A DNA stretch of 64,000 nt from contig NZ_CP050022.2 in assembly GCF_011602485.2 (NCBI RefSeq), positions 1,508,001 through 1,572,000 on the forward strand, given 5' to 3'. The notes below the pieces were generated by a model. That model was not told the DNA's origin and ran no database searches. It saw nothing but the letters and a program-made list of their open reading frames with translations. Below are positions 26,386 to 36,391 of the stretch, piece after piece; position 1 is the first letter of the stretch, and the number at the start of each line of letters is the position of its first letter. This stretch comes from Bradyrhizobium sp. 1(2017) (GTDB lineage: Bacteria; Pseudomonadota; Alphaproteobacteria; Rhizobiales; Xanthobacteraceae). The position numbers and the translations under genes are program-made.

Positions 26386-27398
26386 TTGCGCCGAGACGGG
26401 CCAAACAGCGCGTGCATCGTCTTGGCGGTCACGAGGACAATGAAATCGAGAACGAGCTTCTGTTCGGGGCCCACGGCACGCAAATCGAGATCGCGGCAGC
26501 GGGAGATCATCTCGTCAAGCACGGCATCGAGCGTGAGCTGGTTCTCGCCCGTCCAGCGCGCGACCAATTGCCTGATCTGGGCGCGGTGCCGCCTGATCAG
26601 GGTCGAGGCCGGCGTTGACCGATGGTGCCGCGGGTCGGCTGAAAACAGCCGGGAGAGGTCGCGGTCGTAGGTCTTTGGTGGCGTGAACGCGTAGAACGCC
26701 TGCTTTTTCTTGTAGTGCTCTTCGAGTGTCTGGTTGAGCCGGCCCAGCGGGTCGACACGCTCCCGCGTCGTGATCGACGGCCGCTTTCCAGCGATCTCGC
26801 CCATCAGCTCGTCGACATATTCGAGCTTCTTCAGCGCCGGCCAGCCGGCATATCGCGTTCGCCAGTTCGAGCGCGGCCGCAGCCACACCGCAAAGGTTTC
26901 GGCGAAATCTTCGTCCGGGTGGCTCTGTGCGTACCAGAGCCGAAGGTGTTGAACGTAATGCCGGCTGGCCGGATTGGGCCGGTAGTAGCGCGGGTAGTGT
27001 TTCGACGATGGACCGAACAGCTGCTGCCAGCGCCGCCGCCGCTGCAGCTGGTAACCATGCTGCAAGGCATGGCCGGCTTCGTGACGGAGGATGGCCATGC
27101 ACTCGCGCCAGGTTCCGCCCTCGACGTCGAACATCATCTTCTTCTCGAGCTTCATCAGGCGCGGATGGGCGAGATAGAAGGGGATGGCGATGCCGGGCAC
27201 GTCGCCCGGACTGAACCATTCGCTCGAGATCCATGTGTGCGGCCGCAGCCGGATTCCCCGCTCTTCGAGCTCCTCGTAGAGCGTGCCGACGCAGTCCTCG
27301 AGCCAGGTGCCCTCGACCGTAACCTTCAGGCTGCGGAGGCGTTGCTTGAGCAACTCGTCATCCGACAGCTTTTCCCAGGCAAATTTCCGGCGGGGCAT
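26370..27398 (-). CDS. Putative zinc-binding metallopeptidase
   Basis: 342 residues with a gluzincin-type motif HEAGHALQH at residues 106-114 and a probable third ligand in DEDFAETFAVWL (Glu167). Basic and Trp/Tyr-rich elsewhere, no signal peptide. This fits the uncharacterised putative zinc-binding metallopeptidase family (Mx type). It is the upstream gene of an overlapping pair with an ATP-grasp ligase. A protease next to a ligase suggests processing of a peptide or amide product, but no substrate can be named. Confidence 0.85.
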   Translation of the reverse strand: MPRRKFAWEKLSDDELLKQRLRSLKVTVEGTWLEDCVGTLYEELEERGIRLRPHTWISSEWFSPGDVPGIAIPFYLAHPRLMKLEKKMMFDVEGGTWRECMAILRHEAGHALQHGYQLQRRRRWQQLFGPSSKHYPRYYRPNPASRHYVQHLRLWYAQSHPDEDFAETFAVWLRPRSNWRTRYAGWPALKKLEYVDELMGEIAGKRPSITTRERVDPLGRLNQTLEEHYKKKQAFYAFTPPKTYDRDLSRLFSADPRHHRSTPASTLIRRHRAQIRQLVARWTGENQLTLDAVLDEMISRCRDLDLRAVGPEQKLVLDFIVLVTAKTMHALFGPSRRKWIAL

Positions 27399-27489
27399 CA
27401 GGCATCCAGAGGGCAGAGATGACTCGGTATCTGGATGATGTCATGGGCCGCCGCCGGCAACAACCCGCGGGGACCGTGACGTAGGGGTC

Positions 27490-27587
27490 GTCATTCCGGG
27501 CCGTGCATAACACGGGCCGGAATCCATCGGTCGACAAGGATTGCCGTAAGGCGGATTCCGGGTTCGCCCCCAGCCGCCCGGAATGAC
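27490..27587. repeat. Dispersed palindromic repeat, type B, copy 2
   Basis: A 98-base element with ends GTCATTCCGGGC and GCCCGGAATGAC-like (CGCCCGGAATGAC) and internal CGGAATCC / GGATTCCG. Same family as 10976. It sits between the metallopeptidase start and the prs stop. Confidence 0.8.
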
Positions 27588-27600
27588 GGCTGTCAAAAAG

Positions 27601-28554
27601 TCAGTCGAACAGGCTCGACACCGACTCTTCCGCCGCCGTGCGCGCGATCGCGTCGGAGATCAGGCTGGCGATCGGCAGCGTGCGGATGTTCGATGCCTTG
27701 GTCACCGCCTCGGTCGGCAGGATCGAGTCGGTGATCACGAGCTCCTTCAGCTTGGAGGCGGCGATGCGCGCGGCCGCGCCGCCGGAGAGCACGCCGTGGG
27801 TGATGTAGGCGTAGACGTCCTTGGCGCCCTTGGCGATCAGCGCGTCGGCCGCGTTCACCAGCGTACCGCCGGAGTCCACGATGTCGTCGACGAGGATGCA
27901 GCTGTAGCCGGCGACGTCGCCGATCACGTTCATGACTTCGGATTCACCCGGACGCTCGCGGCGCTTGTCGACGATCGCGAGCGGGGTGTTGATGCGCTTG
28001 GCGAGGCCGCGGGCGCGGGCCACGCCGCCGACGTCGGGCGATACCACCATCACCTTGCCGAGATCGAAACGTTCGCGGATATCGCGCACCATCAGGGGGG
28101 CGGCGAACAAATTGTCGGTCGGGATATCGAAGAAGCCCTGGATCTGGCCGGCATGCAGGTCGAGGGTCATGACGCGGTCGACGCCGGCATGGCTGATCAG
28201 ATTGGCGACGAGCTTGGCCGAGATCGGCGTGCGCGAGCCGGAGCGGCGGTCCTGCCTGGCATAGCCGAAATAGGGGATCACTGCGGTGATGCGGCGCGCC
28301 GAGGAGCGGCGCAGCGCGTCGGTGATGATCAGCAGCTCCATCAGATTGTCGTTCGCCGGAAACGAGGTCGACTGGATGATGAAGGCATCCGAGCCGCGGA
28401 TGTTCTCCTGGACCTCGACGAAGATCTCCATGTCGGCGAAGCGCCGGACCACCGCCTTGGTGAGCGGCATGTCGAGGCCCTGCGCGATGGCCTGGGCGAG
28501 GGCCGGATTGGAGTTGCCGGCGACGAGCTTGATGGAGCCGTTTTTGGCCGACAT
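27601..28554 (-). CDS. prs: Ribose-phosphate pyrophosphokinase (PRPP synthetase)
   Basis: 317 residues. Signature [18 protein letters not shown] binds divalent cation and ribose phosphate, [14 protein letters not shown] follows, and the PRPP loop is [15 protein letters not shown]. It makes PRPP from ribose 5-phosphate and ATP for purine, pyrimidine, histidine and NAD synthesis. ATG 28554 follows GGGAGGAAG; the longer frame to 28596 is not needed. A 194-base spacer separates it from the lipoprotein gene upstream. Confidence 0.96.
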   Translation of the reverse strand: MSAKNGSIKLVAGNSNPALAQAIAQGLDMPLTKAVVRRFADMEIFVEVQENIRGSDAFIIQSTSFPANDNLMELLIITDALRRSSARRITAVIPYFGYARQDRRSGSRTPISAKLVANLISHAGVDRVMTLDLHAGQIQGFFDIPTDNLFAAPLMVRDIRERFDLGKVMVVSPDVGGVARARGLAKRINTPLAIVDKRRERPGESEVMNVIGDVAGYSCILVDDIVDSGGTLVNAADALIAKGAKDVYAYITHGVLSGGAAARIAASKLKELVITDSILPTEAVTKASNIRTLPIASLISDAIARTAAEESVSSLFD

Positions 28555-28748
28555 TGATGCTTCCTCCCGCGCTTTGCTGGATACGACGTTCAACATCAGA
28601 AAATACCCACTGGCAGCACGGTTATGACGGGCGAGGAAATATCAGGCGAGAGGCCGCAATGGCAACCCGGGATGCTACGTTTTCCCTTCGAAAATCCTGA
28701 GTCGGGCCAACGGTTTGGCCACGACTTGAGGCCGTGGTTGAGCGGGGG

Positions 28749-29366
28749 TTATCGCTCGGCATAGCCCAGCGCCGAGGCCGGCATGTCCGGCGCGGGCGCG
28801 GCCGGAATGACGCTCGCCACGGCCGGTCCGCGCAAGGCGGGAGCGGCGGCCGGGGCCTCCGGCGTTCCGTTGATCATGTTGGAAAGGCCGCTGAATCCGG
28901 CCTGGGCGATCTTTCGCAGCACGAGGTCGTCGGCGGCTCCCCAGGGGTCGCGGCCGCCCTTGGCGGATGTCGGTTCCTCGCCGGAAAGGCGCAGCGCCCG
29001 CTGCTGGTTGGCGTCGTAGACGTCCCAGACCCAGGCGATCACGGTCTTTCCGCGCACGACCTGGGCCGAGAGGTAACTGCGCACGCGATAGGCAGCCGTT
29101 CCCTCGCGGGAGATCACGGACAGGCTGCGCAGCTTGGATTCGCTGTCGAGCACGCCGACCATGCGGTCGAACACCTGCGGCGGCGGGCCGTCGATCGATT
29201 CGAAGGCCACGGTTGCACCGCTGCCACCGCTCGGCGCCATCGCGTAGGAGTTTGCGGCACTGCCGCCGCCTCCCGCGCAGCCACCAAGCACGGCCGCAGC
29301 CGCCAGCAGCATGACCGCCAGCACGCGCGAACCTGCACGGCCCAAGATGAACGACGCGTCCCTCAT
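28749..29366 (-). CDS. Lipoprotein of unknown function
   Basis: 205 residues. Signal peptide with lipobox LGGC (Cys near residue 30: AAAAVLGGCAGGGG), then a Gly/Ser-rich linker, a folded part of about 110 residues (TVAFESIDGPPPQVFDRMVGVL, AYRVRSYLSAQVV, TVIAWVWDVYDANQQRALRLSGEE) and a Pro/Ala-rich tail. It is probably anchored in the outer membrane facing the periplasm. This pattern is frequent in Bradyrhizobium genomes but has no known role. It lies 102 bases downstream of pgeF on the same strand. Confidence 0.82.
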   Translation of the reverse strand: MRDASFILGRAGSRVLAVMLLAAAAVLGGCAGGGGSAANSYAMAPSGGSGATVAFESIDGPPPQVFDRMVGVLDSESKLRSLSVISREGTAAYRVRSYLSAQVVRGKTVIAWVWDVYDANQQRALRLSGEEPTSAKGGRDPWGAADDLVLRKIAQAGFSGLSNMINGTPEAPAAAPALRGPAVASVIPAAPAPDMPASALGYAER

Positions 29367-29468
29367 GATGGAGGGCAGCGATATCGTTAAAATCGATTAA
29401 GGTCTAGGGCGGAGGCGCCACAGATCACCGTCATAGCGCCCCGGAATGATACGGCGTTGCCGGTGTGT

Positions 29469-30236
29469 TCACGCTTCCAACGCGATCGCGTGAATGTGCC
29501 GGCCGTAATCCGGCTCCTTGCGATGCACCGAGCGGCGGTAACTGAAGAAGCGCTCGTCGGCGTAGGTGTCGAGGCCGAGGTCGTCGATCATCAGGATGCC
29601 GGCGGCTTCGAGCCGTTTGCGGATGAAGCCGGCGAGATCGAACATCGCGTGTCCCTCACGTACCGACGGGATGAAGAACATGGCGTTGTCCGCATCCGCC
29701 TCGATGAAGCGCGCGACGAACTCGTTGCCGACCTCGTAGCTGTCCTGCCGGATCAAGGGGCCGATCGCGGCGATGATGCCGCTGCGGGTCGCGCCGAGCT
29801 TCTCCATCGCCGAGATCGTTGCCTCCAGCACGCCGGTCAGCGCGCCCTTCCACCCGGCATGGGCGCCACCGATCACGCGCGCATTGGGATCGACGAACAG
29901 CACCGGTCCGCAATCGGCGGTGGAGATGCCGAGCGCGATGCCGGGCGTCTTCGTCACCAGCGCATCGCCCTTTGGCCTCGGTCCGCTCGGCCACGGCAGG
30001 TCTGCGACGCGCACGTCGGGCGAATGGATCTGGTGCAGGCTGAGGAAACGTTCCGGCGCGACGCCGACATGCTCGGCCATGCGGCGGCGGTTCTCTGCGA
30101 CGAGGGTCTGATCGTCGTTGGAGCCGAGCCCGCCGTTCAACGCCGAATAGATGCCGCTGGAGACGCCGCCCTCACGGGTGAAGAAGGCATGGCGCAGGCC
30201 GGGTACGGCCGACAGCAGCGACGAAACGAGCGTCAT
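29469..30236 (-). CDS. pgeF: Peptidoglycan editing factor PgeF (laccase-domain, YfiH family)
   Basis: 255 residues with the Cu-oxidase_4 fold: HAFFTREGGVSSGIYSALNGGLGSND near the start, SLHQIHSPDV, ISTADCGPVLFVD and GGAHAGWKGALTGVLE with the metal-binding His/Cys residues. Members prevent mis-incorporation of serine into peptidoglycan stem peptides, and some have purine-nucleoside phosphorylase-like activity. The start ATG overlaps the methyltransferase stop in ATGA, in the conserved lgt / methyltransferase / pgeF operon. Confidence 0.92.
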   Translation of the reverse strand: MTLVSSLLSAVPGLRHAFFTREGGVSSGIYSALNGGLGSNDDQTLVAENRRRMAEHVGVAPERFLSLHQIHSPDVRVADLPWPSGPRPKGDALVTKTPGIALGISTADCGPVLFVDPNARVIGGAHAGWKGALTGVLEATISAMEKLGATRSGIIAAIGPLIRQDSYEVGNEFVARFIEADADNAMFFIPSVREGHAMFDLAGFIRKRLEAAGILMIDDLGLDTYADERFFSYRRSVHRKEPDYGRHIHAIALEA

Positions 30237-31351
30237 GAACCGTCTCCAGCCTGTTCGAGATCGCTGAGGCCGGCAAGCCCCGTCAGCCGCGGCTCGGAGA
30301 TGCCGAGCACCTTGAACATCGAACCCATGCCGCTGCGCCCGGTTTCGGTCAGGCGCTTGAGTGCCACCGAAATGTCGGTGGCGACGTCCGGCGTCGCTTT
30401 CTGCATCAAGGCCGCCGCGCGAGTGTCGATGCCGACGCGCTTGAGGAAGTCGCCCTGCGTCACCGGCCCGTGCACGCGGGCGCCGACATCGTCGGCCGCA
30501 CGCGCGAGCGCCTGGAAGTCGACATGGGCGGTGACGTCGGCCTGGCCCGGCGCCTTCAGGGGATCGGTGAAGGTGTGGCGCGCGATCGCCTGGAAGGTGT
30601 CGCCGGCATCGCTGCGCAGATGGCCGTAGTCGATGATCAGGGCTGCGCCGTCCTGGTCGCGCACGCGTGTCGCGAGCTTCATGATCTCACCGTCGGGCCG
30701 CCACTCGAACACGGCGCCGACCGGCGCCGCGCGCACCAGGGGCGGCAGCAGCACGTCGAAGCGCGGCGTCGGCTCGGATGCCGCGCCGAACTGAAGCTTG
30801 CCGTTGGGATCGATCTCGATCACGCGTTCGTGCCAGCCGTTCTCGAGGCGGACCATCTGATGGATCGGCAGCACGTCGAAAAATTCGTTGGCGAGGATGA
30901 TGCTCGGTCCTTCGGGCACCTCGTCGATGCTGTCGTGCCAGGCGATGTTGCGGATGTTCGCCAGCGTCGCGCTCTGCCGCTCGCGCAGGACGGGATTGAC
31001 CTCGATCATGTGGATGTGAAGCGCCTGGTAGAGTGGCGGCAGCACGCGCAATGCGCGCAGCGCATCCGCCATCATCGTGCCGCGGCCGGGACCGAGCTCG
31101 ATCAGCCGCAGGAATTGCGGCGAGCCCATCTGCTTCCAGACCGAGGCGGTCCACAGTCCCAGCAGCTCGCCGAACATCTGGCTGACTTCGGGCGCGGTGG
31201 TGAAGTCGCCCTCGCGCCCGAGCGGATCGCGCGACACGTAATAGCCGTAGCGCGGATGCATCAGGCACAGTTCCATGTACCGCCAGACCGGCATCGGGCC
31301 TGAGGATTTGATCAGCGCCTTGATCTCGTTGAATAGCGGCTGGTCGCTCAC
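30233..31351 (-). CDS. SAM-dependent methyltransferase, MidA/NDUFAF7 family
   Basis: 372 residues. N-terminal PMPVWRYMELCLMHPRYGYY and PLGREGDFTTAPEVSQMFGE are family signatures; the SAM motif is LIELGPGRGTMMADALR; later QMVRLENGWHERVI. The mitochondrial homologue NDUFAF7 methylates an arginine of complex I subunit NDUFS2. In bacteria the target is presumed but not proven to be similar. Start is GTG 31351 after GAGAAG. Between lgt (21-base gap) and pgeF (4-base overlap). Confidence 0.92.
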   Translation of the reverse strand: MSDQPLFNEIKALIKSSGPMPVWRYMELCLMHPRYGYYVSRDPLGREGDFTTAPEVSQMFGELLGLWTASVWKQMGSPQFLRLIELGPGRGTMMADALRALRVLPPLYQALHIHMIEVNPVLRERQSATLANIRNIAWHDSIDEVPEGPSIILANEFFDVLPIHQMVRLENGWHERVIEIDPNGKLQFGAASEPTPRFDVLLPPLVRAAPVGAVFEWRPDGEIMKLATRVRDQDGAALIIDYGHLRSDAGDTFQAIARHTFTDPLKAPGQADVTAHVDFQALARAADDVGARVHGPVTQGDFLKRVGIDTRAAALMQKATPDVATDISVALKRLTETGRSGMGSMFKVLGISEPRLTGLAGLSDLEQAGDGS

Positions 31352-31372
31352 GGTCTATCTTCTCGAAATGAA

Positions 31373-32218
31373 TTAACGAACGGCCTCGATGGGCTTCGGC
31401 GCACCGCGCCTGACTGCCCATACAATAAGTATGAGGCCGACGATAAGCATCGGGATCGACAACAGCATGCCCATGGTTAATCCGCCCCAGATGAAGCCGA
31501 GCTGCGCGTCCGGCTCGCGGAAGTGCTCGCCGGCGATCCGGGTCAGGCCGTAGATCAGGATGAAGGCGCCAAGGATCATGCCGGGCCGCTTCAAGGCGCC
31601 GAAGCGGATCATGATCGCAAGCACCGTGAACAGCAGGATGCCCTCCATGCCGGCCTCGTAGAGCTGACTCGGGTGGCGCGGCAGATGTGTGGGATCGTTG
31701 GGGAAGATCATGGCCCAGGGCAGGCTCGGATCGGTGGCGCGGCCCCACAATTCGCCGTTGATGAAATTGGCGATGCGTCCGAGCAGCAGCCCGACCGGGG
31801 CGACGGCGGTGGTGATGTCGCCGAGCGACAGGATCGAGATGCCGTTGCGATAGGCAAACCACATCACTGCGACGACGCAGCCGAGGAACCCGCCATGGAA
31901 CGACATGCCGCCCTCCCACAATTTGAAGATCGCGGCAGGATGCTCGATGAAGAAGGGCAGATTGTAGAACAGCACGTAGCCGGTGCGGCCGCCCAAGATG
32001 ATGCCGAGCGTGACCCAGAGGATGAAGTCGTCGATCTGGAGCAGCGAGATCGGTGCCGGCCCGCCCCACAGACGCTGGTTCTTCAGCAGCGATCGCGCAT
32101 AAAGCCAGCCGAACACGATGCCGCAGATATAGGCCAGCGCATACCAGCGGATCGCGAACGGGCCGAGCTCGATCGCGATCGGCTTGAAGGCGGGGAAGTC
32201 GATGAGCAGTAAGGGCAT
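31373..32218 (-). CDS. lgt: Phosphatidylglycerol-prolipoprotein diacylglyceryl transferase
   Basis: 281 residues, seven membrane helices. Signature [15 protein letters not shown], essential-histidine region MSFHGGFLG, and [15 protein letters not shown] are present. It transfers a diacylglyceryl group to the lipobox cysteine of prolipoproteins in the inner membrane. ATG 32218 follows AGAAGGCG. It heads the lgt / MidA-type / pgeF run, and starts nine bases after the dienelactone hydrolase gene, so that gene may be co-transcribed. Confidence 0.96.
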   Translation of the reverse strand: MPLLLIDFPAFKPIAIELGPFAIRWYALAYICGIVFGWLYARSLLKNQRLWGGPAPISLLQIDDFILWVTLGIILGGRTGYVLFYNLPFFIEHPAAIFKLWEGGMSFHGGFLGCVVAVMWFAYRNGISILSLGDITTAVAPVGLLLGRIANFINGELWGRATDPSLPWAMIFPNDPTHLPRHPSQLYEAGMEGILLFTVLAIMIRFGALKRPGMILGAFILIYGLTRIAGEHFREPDAQLGFIWGGLTMGMLLSIPMLIVGLILIVWAVRRGAPKPIEAVR

Positions 32219-32226
32219 CGCGCCTT

Positions 32227-32964
32227 CTATGTCTGAACGAGATTGCGGCGATAGAGCGCCAGCAGACGCTCCCAATGCCGCTCGGCGGCGTCGCGGTCGT
32301 AGACCGGGCGCTTGGGAAAGGCGAAGCCGTGATGGGTGCCGGGATAGATCTCGACCTCGGCTTTCGCGCCGCTCATGCCCCGCTTGACCTTCTCGATGAT
32401 TTCGCTGGGCGCGTAAACATCGGTCTCGGCGCAGGCAAAATAAAGCTCGGCCCTGGTCTTGCTTGCGGCAAGATGCGGGCTGTCGTCCTGATCGGTCGCG
32501 AGCTGCGTGCCGTAGATCGAGGCGGCAGCCTTGACGCGATCGGGGAAATGCGTGGCCGCGTTGACGGCGTAACGGCCGCTCATGCAATAGCCGACGGTGC
32601 CGACGATTTCAGTGTTCGCGGCCGCCTGGCCCTCGGCATAAGTGAGCAGCGCTCTGGTGTCGTCCATGATCATGGGAATCGTGAGCGAACCCATCAGCGC
32701 GAACATGCGCTTGCGCTCGGGCGCATTCGGATCGGCCGGCAGCGCGCCGAGCTCCATCACGCCGGAGCGGTAATAGAGGTTTGGGAGCATCACATAGTAG
32801 CCCGATGTCGCGAGCCGGCGCGCCATGTCGCGCAGCTCCTCGCGGATCGCGGGCGCGTCCATGTAGAACAGGATGACCGGGAACGGCCCGCCGCGTTCGG
32901 GATGGCTGATGAAGGTTGCGCTGTGGCCGTCCCTGGTGGGGATCGCGATCTGCTGGTCGATCAT
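32227..32964 (-). CDS. Dienelactone hydrolase family protein
   Basis: 245 residues, alpha/beta hydrolase of the DLH type. The nucleophile elbow is GYCMSG with Cys as nucleophile, the acid region AETDVYAP, and the histidine in GTHHGFAFP. These enzymes hydrolyse lactones or esters, with substrate not predictable here. ATG 32964 gives the usual family length; the frame continues upstream to 33102 but with an implausible basic tail. Divergent from ubiK; upstream of lgt. Confidence 0.9.
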   Translation of the reverse strand: MIDQQIAIPTRDGHSATFISHPERGGPFPVILFYMDAPAIREELRDMARRLATSGYYVMLPNLYYRSGVMELGALPADPNAPERKRMFALMGSLTIPMIMDDTRALLTYAEGQAAANTEIVGTVGYCMSGRYAVNAATHFPDRVKAAASIYGTQLATDQDDSPHLAASKTRAELYFACAETDVYAPSEIIEKVKRGMSGAKAEVEIYPGTHHGFAFPKRPVYDRDAAERHWERLLALYRRNLVQT

Positions 32965-33132
32965 CTCGTGCGCCTTATGATTCTTCTTATGCAGGGACGT
33001 TGAATACGATTGCAAGGAAACCGGGGCGTGACAAGGATACCTCCGATCGGCTCTTGAACCGTCCTGATCGGATTGCCATTGTCTTTCGGAGCGTTCGCGC
33101 AAAGTTTATCTTGAGGCCGCCAGGAGACCGAA

Positions 33133-33384
33133 ATGACCCAGACCAACAACCGGTTTTTCGACGAGATCGGCCGCCTGATGAACGACGCCGCAGGTGCTGC
33201 CCAGGGCGTCAAGCGCGAGTTCGATACGGTCATGCGGACCCAGGCCGAAAAATTCCTGCGCGACATGGATCTGGTCAAGCGCGAGGAGTTCGAGGCGGTC
33301 AAGGATATGGCTCGCCTCGCCCGCGAGGAGAACGAGGCCCTGAAGGCGCGGATTGCGGCGCTGGAGGCCAAGCTCGGGGGCTGA
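33133..33384 (+). CDS. ubiK: Ubiquinone biosynthesis accessory factor UbiK (BMFP domain)
   Basis: 83 residues, the YqiC/BMFP family: an amphipathic N-terminal helix (NRFFDEIGRLMNDAAGAAQG) and a C-terminal coiled coil (REENEALKARIAALEAKLGG). In E. coli the protein associates with membranes and with UbiJ to support ubiquinone synthesis. The arrangement opposite the hydrolase/lgt genes is seen in other Rhizobiales. Start ATG 33133. Confidence 0.9.
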   Translation: MTQTNNRFFDEIGRLMNDAAGAAQGVKREFDTVMRTQAEKFLRDMDLVKREEFEAVKDMARLAREENEALKARIAALEAKLGG

Positions 33385-33407
33385 GGCCGGCGGGGCTCCC
33401 CCGATTG

Positions 33408-33492
33408 GTCATGGCCGGGCCTGACCCCGCCATCCATCCACTTCGAAAGGCCGTTCTGGGTGATGGATGCCCGGGTCAGGCCCAGGCATGAC
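33408..33492. repeat. Dispersed palindromic repeat, type D, copy 2
   Basis: An 85-base element: GTCATGGCCGGGCCTGACCC... and GGGTCAGGCCCAGGCATGAC, with inner CCATCCATC / GGTGATGG arms. It lies between ubiK and rplY. The same layout recurs at 35035 and 57416. Confidence 0.8.
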
Positions 33493-33639
33493 AGGGGACC
33501 ATTCTCCTTGTCATTTCCGTATCTTCCGGGTAAAAGCCCGCCACGTCTGCGGCCCCCGCACCCCTGGAGGCTTGCTGCGGATGATGCCATGGGCCGCGCT
33601 GCGGCCCATTAACTTTTGCAAAAACAAGGACTTAACGAC

Positions 33640-34365
33640 ATGGCGACGACCGTCAAGGAATTGAAGGCGACCGCGCGTCCGAAGAGCGGCAAGGGGGCCG
33701 CCCGGGCTGAGCGTCGCGCCGGCAGAGTGCCCGGAGTGATTTACGGCAACAACCAGCCCCCGCTGACGATCTCGATTGAGGATCGTGAACTGCGCCAGCG
33801 CATCCTCGCCGGCCGGTTCCTGACCACGCTGGTCGACATCGACCTCGAGGGCAAGAAGCACCGCGTGATCCCGCGTGACTATCACCTCGATCCGGTCAAG
33901 GACTTCCCGATCCATGTCGACTTCATGCGGCTCGGCGAAGGCGCCACCATCCGCATCAGCGTGCCCCTGCACGTGGTGAAGGCGGAAACGTCCCCGGGCG
34001 TCAAGCGCGGCGGCACCGTCAACATCGTCGCCCACGCGATCGAGCTCGAATGCGGTGTCGAGAGCATTCCGCAGTACATCGAGGCCGACGTCGGCTCGCT
34101 GGAAATCGGTCACTCGCTGCATCTGTCGGACGTCAAGCTGCCGTCCGGCGTGAAGGCGCTGACCCGCGAGGACGCGACGCTCGTCACCATCGTGCCGCCG
34201 TCCGGCTACGCCGAAGAGCAGAAGGCCGCGGCTGCGGCTGCTGCTGGTGGCGCGGCTCCGGGCGCTGCTGCTGCTCCGGCGGCTGGCGCTGCGGCTCCGG
34301 CCGCGGGTGCTGCTGCTCCGGCGGCTGCTGCCAAGGCTCCGGCCGGCGGCGACAAGAAGAAGTAA
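33640..34365 (+). CDS. rplY: 50S ribosomal protein L25/Ctc
   Basis: 241 residues, the long CTC form: L25 domain (ARPKSGKGAARAERRAGRVPGVIYG) binding 5S rRNA, a beta-rich TL5 domain (ATIRISVPLHVVKAETSPGV, LHLSDVKLP), and a low-complexity Ala/Pro/Gly tail (about 40 residues) ending in GGDKKK. ATG 33640 follows AAGGA at about ten bases. It precedes pth by 58 bases, a standard pairing. Confidence 0.95.
   Translation: MATTVKELKATARPKSGKGAARAERRAGRVPGVIYGNNQPPLTISIEDRELRQRILAGRFLTTLVDIDLEGKKHRVIPRDYHLDPVKDFPIHVDFMRLGEGATIRISVPLHVVKAETSPGVKRGGTVNIVAHAIELECGVESIPQYIEADVGSLEIGHSLHLSDVKLPSGVKALTREDATLVTIVPPSGYAEEQKAAAAAAAGGAAPGAAAAPAAGAAAPAAGAAAPAAAAKAPAGGDKKK
34236..34350 (+). repeat. Internal GCT/GCGGCT-rich repeat in rplY
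   Basis: Imperfect tandem units such as GCTGCTGCTCCGGCGGCTGGC encode the Ala-Pro-Ala-Ala-Gly tail of L25. Such tracts vary in length between strains. Confidence 0.7.
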
Positions 34366-34423
34366 TCTCTCAAAGCTGGCGCGCGGTCCCTGATCGCGCG
34401 CCGAGCGAGGGGCGCGCCGCGTC

Positions 34424-35029
34424 ATGCGACTCTTTGTTGGGCTCGGCAATCCCGGCGCGAAATACGCACGTCACCGGCACAATATCGGCTTCATGGCCGT
34501 CGACGAGATCGCGCGGCGTCATGGTTTCGCGCCATGGCGCCGCCGTTTTCAGGGCGAGACCTCGGAAGGCACGCTCGGCACCGAGCGCGTCATCCTGCTC
34601 AAGCCCACGACCTACATGAACGATTCCGGCCGCGCCGTGCAGGAGGCTGCCAGCTTCTTCAAGATCGCTCCTGGCGACGTCACCGTGTTCCATGACGAGC
34701 TCGAACTGCCGCCGGGCAAGGTGCGGGTGAAGATCGGCGGGGGCATCGCCGGCCATAACGGCCTGCGCTCGATCTCGGCCCATATCGGCAATGACTATCG
34801 CCGTGTCAGGCTTGGCATCGGTCATCCCGGCGTCAAGGAAATGGTGCACGGCCACGTGCTGTCGGACTTCGCCAAGGCCGACACTGAATGGGTGGCGACG
34901 CTCTGCGATGCGGTGGCCGAGCACGCGGCCCTGATTGTCAAGGGCACGGACGCGACCTTCGCCAACAGGGTGCATCTTGCCATGCAGGCGAAGGGGTTTT
35001 TGACCAAGGACGAGAACGGCAAGGAATAA
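34424..35029 (+). CDS. pth: Peptidyl-tRNA hydrolase
   Basis: 201 residues. Start motif [23 protein letters not shown] contains the catalytic His; PTTYMNDSG and [23 protein letters not shown] supply the remaining active-site Asn and Asp. It frees peptides from tRNA that dropped off ribosomes. Located after rplY and before ychF, the common rplY-pth-ychF order. Confidence 0.96.
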   Translation: MRLFVGLGNPGAKYARHRHNIGFMAVDEIARRHGFAPWRRRFQGETSEGTLGTERVILLKPTTYMNDSGRAVQEAASFFKIAPGDVTVFHDELELPPGKVRVKIGGGIAGHNGLRSISAHIGNDYRRVRLGIGHPGVKEMVHGHVLSDFAKADTEWVATLCDAVAEHAALIVKGTDATFANRVHLAMQAKGFLTKDENGKE

Positions 35030-35034
35030 CGCTT

Positions 35035-35106
35035 GTCATCGCCGGACTTGATCCGGCGATCCATCCTTCGAAGACGATGGATGCGCGGGTCAAGCCCGCG
35101 CATGAC
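35035..35106. repeat. Dispersed palindromic repeat, type D, copy 3
   Basis: A 72-base element: GTCATCGCCGGACTTGATCCGGCGATCC... and GATGGATGCGCGGGTCAAGCCCGCGCATGAC. Each side is itself a hairpin. It sits in the 121-base gap between pth and ychF. Confidence 0.8.
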
Positions 35107-35150
35107 GAATTCGGAATACATATACGCGCGGAGCGCGGAGGCCAGGATCT

Positions 35151-36248
35151 ATGGGATTCAAATGCGGGATCGTCGGATTGCCCAATGTCGGCAAGTCGAC
35201 CTTGTTCAATGCGCTGACCGAGACGGCCGCGGCGCAGGCCGCCAACTATCCGTTCTGCACCATCGAGCCGAATGTCGGCGAGGTCGCGGTGCCGGATCCG
35301 CGGCTCGACAAGCTCTCGGCGATCGCCAAGTCGGCGCAGATCATTCCGACCCGGCTGACCTTCGTCGACATCGCCGGTCTCGTGCGCGGCGCCTCCAAGG
35401 GCGAAGGCCTCGGCAACCAGTTCCTCGCCAACATTCGTGAGGTCGATGCCATCGCGCATGTCGTGCGCTGCTTCGAGGATTCGGACATCACCCATGTCGA
35501 GGGCAAGATCGCCCCGCTCGCCGACATCGAGACCATCGAGACCGAGCTGATGCTGGCCGACCTCGACAGTCTCGAGAAGCGCGTCGACAACCTCACCAAG
35601 AAGGCCAAGGGCAACGACAAGGACGCCAAGGAGCAGCTCGACCTCGTCAACCGCACCCTGGTGCTGCTGCGTGACGGCAAGCCCGCGCGCCTCGTCGAGC
35701 GCAAGGCCGAGGAGGAGCGCGGCTTCTCCATGCTCGGCCTGTTGTCGTCGAAGCCGGTGCTCTACGTCTGCAACGTCGAGGAAGGCTCGGCCGCGACAGG
35801 CAATGCGTTCTCCAAGGCGGTGCAGGAGCAGGCCGCCAAGGAAGGCGCGGTTGCCGTGGTCATCTCCGCCAAGATCGAGTCGGAGATCGCGACCATCTCG
35901 CGCGAGGAGCGCGCCGACTTCCTGGAGACGCTGGGCCTCGAAGAAGCCGGCCTCGACCGCCTGATCCGTGCCGGCTACACGCTGCTCGACCTCATCACCT
36001 ATTTCACCGTGGGCCCGAAGGAAGCGCGCGCCTGGACCATCTATCGCGGCACCAAGGCGCCGGGCGCGGCCGGGGTGATCCACACCGATTTCGAGAAGGG
36101 CTTCATCCGCGCCGAGACCATCGCCTATGAGGACTACGTTGCGCTGAATGGCGAAGCCGGCGCCCGCGATGCCGGCAAGCTCCGGCTCGAGGGCAAGGAA
36201 TACGTCGTCGCCGACGGCGACGTGATGCATTTCAGGTTCAATACGTAA
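35151..36248 (+). CDS. ychF: Redox-regulated ATPase YchF (OLA1 family)
   Basis: 365 residues. G1 motif [12 protein letters not shown], switch-like [15 protein letters not shown]3 [10 protein letters not shown], and nucleotide motif NVEE in place of NKxD that explains ATP preference over GTP. A coiled-coil insert ([20 protein letters not shown]) and a C-terminal TGS domain ([29 protein letters not shown]) follow. It binds ribosomes and modulates the oxidative stress response. Confidence 0.96.
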   Translation: MGFKCGIVGLPNVGKSTLFNALTETAAAQAANYPFCTIEPNVGEVAVPDPRLDKLSAIAKSAQIIPTRLTFVDIAGLVRGASKGEGLGNQFLANIREVDAIAHVVRCFEDSDITHVEGKIAPLADIETIETELMLADLDSLEKRVDNLTKKAKGNDKDAKEQLDLVNRTLVLLRDGKPARLVERKAEEERGFSMLGLLSSKPVLYVCNVEEGSAATGNAFSKAVQEQAAKEGAVAVVISAKIESEIATISREERADFLETLGLEEAGLDRLIRAGYTLLDLITYFTVGPKEARAWTIYRGTKAPGAAGVIHTDFEKGFIRAETIAYEDYVALNGEAGARDAGKLRLEGKEYVVADGDVMHFRFNT

Positions 36249-36257
36249 GCTGAAGCT

Positions 36258-36307
36258 CGTGCCCCGGATGCAGCGCAGCGCTCTTGCGGTGCGCTGCAGA
36301 GCCGGGG
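36258..36307. repeat. Palindromic repeat after ychF
   Basis: GTGCCCCGGATGCAGCGCAGCG and GTGCGCTGCAGAGCCGGGGC form a long imperfect hairpin starting about 10 bases after the ychF stop. Further GC-rich partial arms follow to about 36390. It resembles another intergenic palindrome family of these genomes; a role in transcript ends is possible. Confidence 0.6.
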
Positions 36308-36391
36308 CCCAGGAGTCTTGATTGCGGATGCACGGGTCCGGGCTCTGTGTCGCGTCATTTCATGCCGCGCCGCGTCCGGGACACGAGAGCC

